NCBI RefSeq assembly: GCF_029968015.1 | Contig: NZ_JASCIS010000009.1 | Span: 124,001 to 188,000 of the forward strand | Source of the DNA: Streptomyces luteolus | GTDB taxonomy: Bacteria; Actinomycetota; Actinomycetes; Streptomycetales; Streptomycetaceae | DNA: 64,000 nt | Direction: 5' to 3' | In this document: in pieces, positions 61,423 to 64,000 of the stretch | How the letters are laid out: every line of letters starts with the position of its first letter | How positions within the stretch are numbered: position 1 is the first letter of the stretch | Notes under the pieces: model-generated | The model's database searches: none | Told to the model about the DNA's origin: nothing | The model's input: only the letters and a program-made list of their open reading frames with translations | Position numbers and translations under genes: made by a program

Positions 61423-62531
61423 GCGACGGTCACTCCTTCTTCGGCGGATTCCTCGGTGGTCTTCCCGGCTGCGAGCAGCGAGGCGTGGGTCGGCGCGTCG
61501 GGCACGCCCGCGGGCCGCAGCTTGGCGAACTCCTCGCGCAGAACCGGCACGACCTCCTCGCCGAGCAGGTCGATCTGCTCCAGGACGGTCTTGAGCGGCA
61601 GGCCCGCGTGGTCCATCAGGAACAGCTGGCGCTGGTAGTCGCCCGCGTACTCACGGAAGGACAGGGTCCGTTCGATCACCTGCTGCGGGGAGCCCACGGT
61701 CAGCGGTGTCTGCCGGGTGAAGTCCTCCAGGCTCGGCCCGTGCCCGTACACGGGCGCGTTGTCGAAGTACGGGCGGAACTCCCGTACCGCGTCCTGGGAG
61801 TTCTTAGCGATGAACGCCTGACCGCCGAGGCCGACGACGGCCTGCTCGGGGGTGCCGTGGCCGTGGTGCGCGTACCGCGTGCGGTACAGCTCGATCATCT
61901 TCTTGGTGTGGTCGGCCGGCCAGAAGATGTTGTTGTGGAAGAAGCCGTCACCGTAGTACGCGGCCTGCTCCGCGATCTCCGGCGAGCGGATGGAGCCGTG
62001 CCAGACGAACGGCGGTACGTCGTCCAGGGGGCGCGGCGTGGACGTGAAGCCCTGCAGCGGTGTGCGGAACCTGCCCTCCCAGTCCACCGTCTCCTCGCGC
62101 CACAGGCGGCGCAGGAGCGCGTAGTTCTCGATGGCGAGCGGGATGCCCTGCCGGATGTCCTTGCCGAACCACGGATAGACCGGGCCGGTGTTGCCGCGCC
62201 CCATCATCAGGTCCACGCGCCCGTCCGCGATGTGCTGGAGCATCGCGAAATCCTCCGCGATCTTCACGGGGTCGTTGGTGGTGATGAGGGTGGTGGAGGT
62301 GGAGAGGATCAGCCTCTCGGTCCGCGCCGCGACGTACCCGAGCATCGTGGTCGGTGACGACGGCACGAACGGCGGGTTGTGGTGCTCGCCCGTCGCGAAG
62401 ACGTCGAGGCCGACCTCCTCGGCCTTCAGCGCGATGGCGATCATGGCCTTGATCCGCTCGCGCTCGGTCGGCGTGCGTCCCGTGGTCGGGTCCTGCGTGA
62501 CGTCTCCGACAGTGAAGATCCCGAACTGCAT
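61419..62531 (-). CDS. LLM-class flavin-dependent oxidoreductase
   Basis: 370 residues. MQFGIFTVGDVTQDP, GEHHNPPFVPSSP and MMGRGNTGPVYPWFG are typical of the F420/FMN luciferase-like superfamily. With the FMN reductase it forms a two-component monooxygenase; the substrate could be an alkanesulfonate or other small molecule. GGAGG eight bases before ATG 62531. A MarR-like palindrome lies just upstream. Confidence 0.93.
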   Translation of the reverse strand: MQFGIFTVGDVTQDPTTGRTPTERERIKAMIAIALKAEEVGLDVFATGEHHNPPFVPSSPTTMLGYVAARTERLILSTSTTLITTNDPVKIAEDFAMLQHIADGRVDLMMGRGNTGPVYPWFGKDIRQGIPLAIENYALLRRLWREETVDWEGRFRTPLQGFTSTPRPLDDVPPFVWHGSIRSPEIAEQAAYYGDGFFHNNIFWPADHTKKMIELYRTRYAHHGHGTPEQAVVGLGGQAFIAKNSQDAVREFRPYFDNAPVYGHGPSLEDFTRQTPLTVGSPQQVIERTLSFREYAGDYQRQLFLMDHAGLPLKTVLEQIDLLGEEVVPVLREEFAKLRPAGVPDAPTHASLLAAGKTTEESAEEGVTVA

Positions 62532-62565
62532 GGGAGCCACCTCCGTGTGGGTCGGCATCGGCTAA

Positions 62566-62583
62566 TAGTTGATGATTCAACTA
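62566..62583. promoter_or_regulatory. MarR-like operator
   Basis: TAGTTGA-TGAT-TCAACTA, a perfect 7-bp inverted repeat with 4-bp spacer, resembles operators of MarR/OhrR-type regulators. It controls the LLM/FMN-reductase pair; the regulator gene is outside the window. Confidence 0.75.
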
Positions 62584-62673
62584 GTGCGCTCAGCGTATCA
62601 GGCCGCGGAGATATTCCCTGAGTCGGGGCGCTGGGGAAAACCCCAGGTCAGCGGCTTTGTCAGGTCGAGTCGG

Positions 62674-62745
62674 ACGGTTCCGCCCCGACGGCCCGCCGCA
62701 GGTGCTCGTACGGTTCCGCCCCGGCCGCCCGCCGCAGGTGCTCAG
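62674..62745. repeat. 36-bp tandem repeat x2
   Basis: Units at 62674 and 62710 sharing ACGGTTCCGCCCC(G/GC)... and GCCCGCCGCAGGTGCTC. The 12-codon unit would encode a repeated 12-residue helix on the minus strand if translated, but no gene covers it. Confidence 0.9.
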
Positions 62746-63106
62746 CGCGCTCGGCGGCCAGCTCAGCCAACGCCTCGACCGCCGCCGAACCGTGCACGGG
62801 CGCGACCCTGGCCGAGGCGGCCCGGGTCCTGTAACGCGGCACGCCGGTACGTGACGGCGGCCGAGCGGTACGAACGCCTCGGCGGCGCGGGGGCGTGCGC
62901 GGACGCATGGTGGCGTACGTACACCGACCCCGCGCCGCACGAGGCCGCCGCCGACCTCGACGACTGGTGCTGCGGCACGGCGACGGCGTCGAGGTCCACG
63001 GTCCGGCACCGGTGTCCGCCGCCCTGTGGCCGACGGACACCGGGCGGACGTAGGGCGTGGCGTGATCTGGGAGAAGGGGCTCCGGGGGTGTGGCTCGGCC
63101 GCGCCG
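62746..63106. other. Gap without an assignable gene
   Basis: A plus-strand stretch encodes TAAERYERLGGAGACADAWW and RTYTDPAPHEAAADLDDWCC with high GC3. That looks like a lost gene, but no start or family is recognisable. Otherwise nothing coding is seen. Confidence 0.3.
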
Positions 63107-63586
63107 TCAGGTCGGGGCGGGAGTGACGGCCCGGCGGTAGACCTGCCGCGATCCGCCCTCGGGACCGGGAGCGGCGGCCTCCCCGGGGACGAAGCCGAGC
63201 CGCTCGTAGAAGACCCGCGCACCACTGGCGACGGCCCCCGGGTGGTCGGCGCCGAACGTGACCACGTCGACGGTCCCCGGCTCCCGTACGAACCTGCGCA
63301 GCGCGTCGGCCAGCAGCGCCGAACCGACTCCCTGCCCCCGCACACGCGCCGAGACCACGAGCCAATCGACGTGGTACGTGGGGGAGTCGGGGCCGAAGAG
63401 CAGTCCGCCGACGATCTCCCGGCCGTCGTCGGCGACGGCGACGAGCGCGGTGGACCGGCGGAGGTGCTCGGTCAGGGCGCGGTGGAAGCCGGGCTCGTCG
63501 ACCATCGGCCCGAACCAGTGCTCCACCTGGGCGGCCAGGGCGAGCAGGCCGGACAGGTCCGGCTCCCGCCCGAGTCCGACCCTCAT
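63107..63586 (-). CDS. GNAT acetyltransferase
   Basis: 159 residues. DWLVVSARVRGQGVGSALLADALRR is the acetyl-CoA-binding helix and FYERLGFVPGE the C-terminal signature. The ATG overlaps the stop of the VOC gene (ATGA), so the two are one operon. Confidence 0.92.
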   Translation of the reverse strand: MRVGLGREPDLSGLLALAAQVEHWFGPMVDEPGFHRALTEHLRRSTALVAVADDGREIVGGLLFGPDSPTYHVDWLVVSARVRGQGVGSALLADALRRFVREPGTVDVVTFGADHPGAVASGARVFYERLGFVPGEAAAPGPEGGSRQVYRRAVTPAPT

Positions 63587-63984
63587 GCGCCGCGGGGGCG
63601 ATGGGCCCGTACGTCGACGGGGCGGCCGTCGGGGTCGCGCGCGGTCATCGTCCACTGCGCGGGCAGCGTCTCGATCTCGCCGACGGGCCGGCCGGCCGCC
63701 AGGAGGCGCTCGCGCACCTCGCACAGCTGGGCGTACGTCCCGACGCGCAGTCCCCAGCCCGCCCCGCCCAGGGGATCGGGCCCGGTCGTGGCGGCGGCGG
63801 GTGTCTCGACGACCATCAGGTGGTCGTTCCCGCCGACGTCGAGAGCGGCGATCCGGGGGCCGGACGGGGTGGCCGCACGCTCGAAGGCGAGTGCGGCCCC
63901 GAGGAGCCCCGTGTAGTACGTGACGAGCCGGTCGAGGTCGTCGGTCGCCAGTGTCAGGTGATTGATTCCGAGAAGATCGGACAT
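63583..63984 (-). CDS. VOC-family protein (glyoxalase/bleomycin-resistance fold)
   Basis: 133 residues. INHLTLATDDLDRLVTYYTGLLG and DPDGRPVDVRAHRPRG are the two halves of a VOC domain with the usual metal His in the first. Could be a small-molecule isomerase or sequestration protein. First gene of the two-gene operon, close to the window's end. Confidence 0.9.
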   Translation of the reverse strand: MSDLLGINHLTLATDDLDRLVTYYTGLLGAALAFERAATPSGPRIAALDVGGNDHLMVVETPAAATTGPDPLGGAGWGLRVGTYAQLCEVRERLLAAGRPVGEIETLPAQWTMTARDPDGRPVDVRAHRPRGA

Positions 63985-64000
63985 GGTCGGGCAACCCTAG

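Noticed and set aside
1..64000. A biosynthetic gene cluster
   Set aside because: No core synthase (PKS, NRPS, terpene, RiPP) was found; the P450 and exporter are isolated.

Overview
The window is a chromosomal segment of a Streptomyces-type actinomycete. The evidence is very high G+C with near-saturated GC at third codon positions, frequent GTG starts, a SigB/SigF-type sigma factor, SpoIIE/PP2C phosphatases, a secreted GH19 chitinase with a DasR-like site, a mycothiol-dependent formaldehyde dehydrogenase, a zinc-free L32 paralogue with a Zur-like box, and a common streptomycete intergenic repeat at 10352-10470. It looks like core or sub-core metabolic chromosome with patches of gene decay. 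No phage, CRISPR array, rRNA, tRNA or antibiotic gene cluster was seen.

Layout. 1-3.0 kb: the 3' end of a Rieske oxygenase, a ComB-like phosphatase, a graveyard of three decayed genes, and a sigma factor. 3.4-13.1 kb: mixed housekeeping and stress genes (epimerase, stand-alone LigD polymerase, beta-carbonic anhydrase, lipoprotein, DUF7144 and SLATT-like membrane proteins, chitinase, phosphoribosyltransferase-hydrolase fusion, PP2C, CapA, two very small proteins). 13.1-20.1 kb: a catabolic cassette (aldehyde dehydrogenase, DapA-family lyase, FAD amine-oxidase-like enzyme, alanine/glycine-type symporter) around a GntR regulator, with two copies of the same perfect operator and a relic of an Ldh2-family dehydrogenase. 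20.1-32.3 kb: a sarcosine/one-carbon island. glyA-soxBDA-soxG-sdaA-purU runs leftward and is divergent from an amino-acid permease, S-(hydroxymethyl)mycothiol dehydrogenase and a metallo-beta-lactamase-fold hydrolase. Sarcosine would be oxidised to glycine plus methylene-THF, glycine converted to serine and pyruvate, and formyl-THF or formaldehyde drained. Two TGATATATCA palindromes lie between the divergent arms. 32.5-35.0 kb: three regulators (GntR, LysR, IclR).

35-42.3 kb: relics (MFS, GNAT, IS5 transposase), a kinase-like phosphotransferase, L32, an NmrA-type reductase, an aldo-keto reductase and an acyl-CoA ligase. 42.4-49.0 kb: a fatty/acyl-CoA metabolism regulon (CaiB relic, SDR, MBL hydrolase, acyl-CoA dehydrogenase, M20 amidohydrolase, TetR, enoyl-CoA hydratase) with four copies of an AACGATCGTT-type operator. 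49.2-64 kb: a large SpoIIE-type phosphatase, an SRPBCC protein, an ABC exporter, small charged proteins, a CYP152 peroxygenase, a second NmrA-type protein, GNATs, a TPR protein, an FMN reductase/LLM oxidoreductase pair under a MarR-like palindrome, and a VOC/GNAT pair.

The most unusual cross-cutting signal is architectural. Short tandem repeats (units of 9-36 bp) recur across the window. In at least eight cases they overlap or abut a stop codon or the last codons of a gene: comB-like, ligD/carbonic anhydrase, DUF7144, sdaA, iclR, the SpoIIE phosphatase, the ABC exporter and the second NmrA gene.
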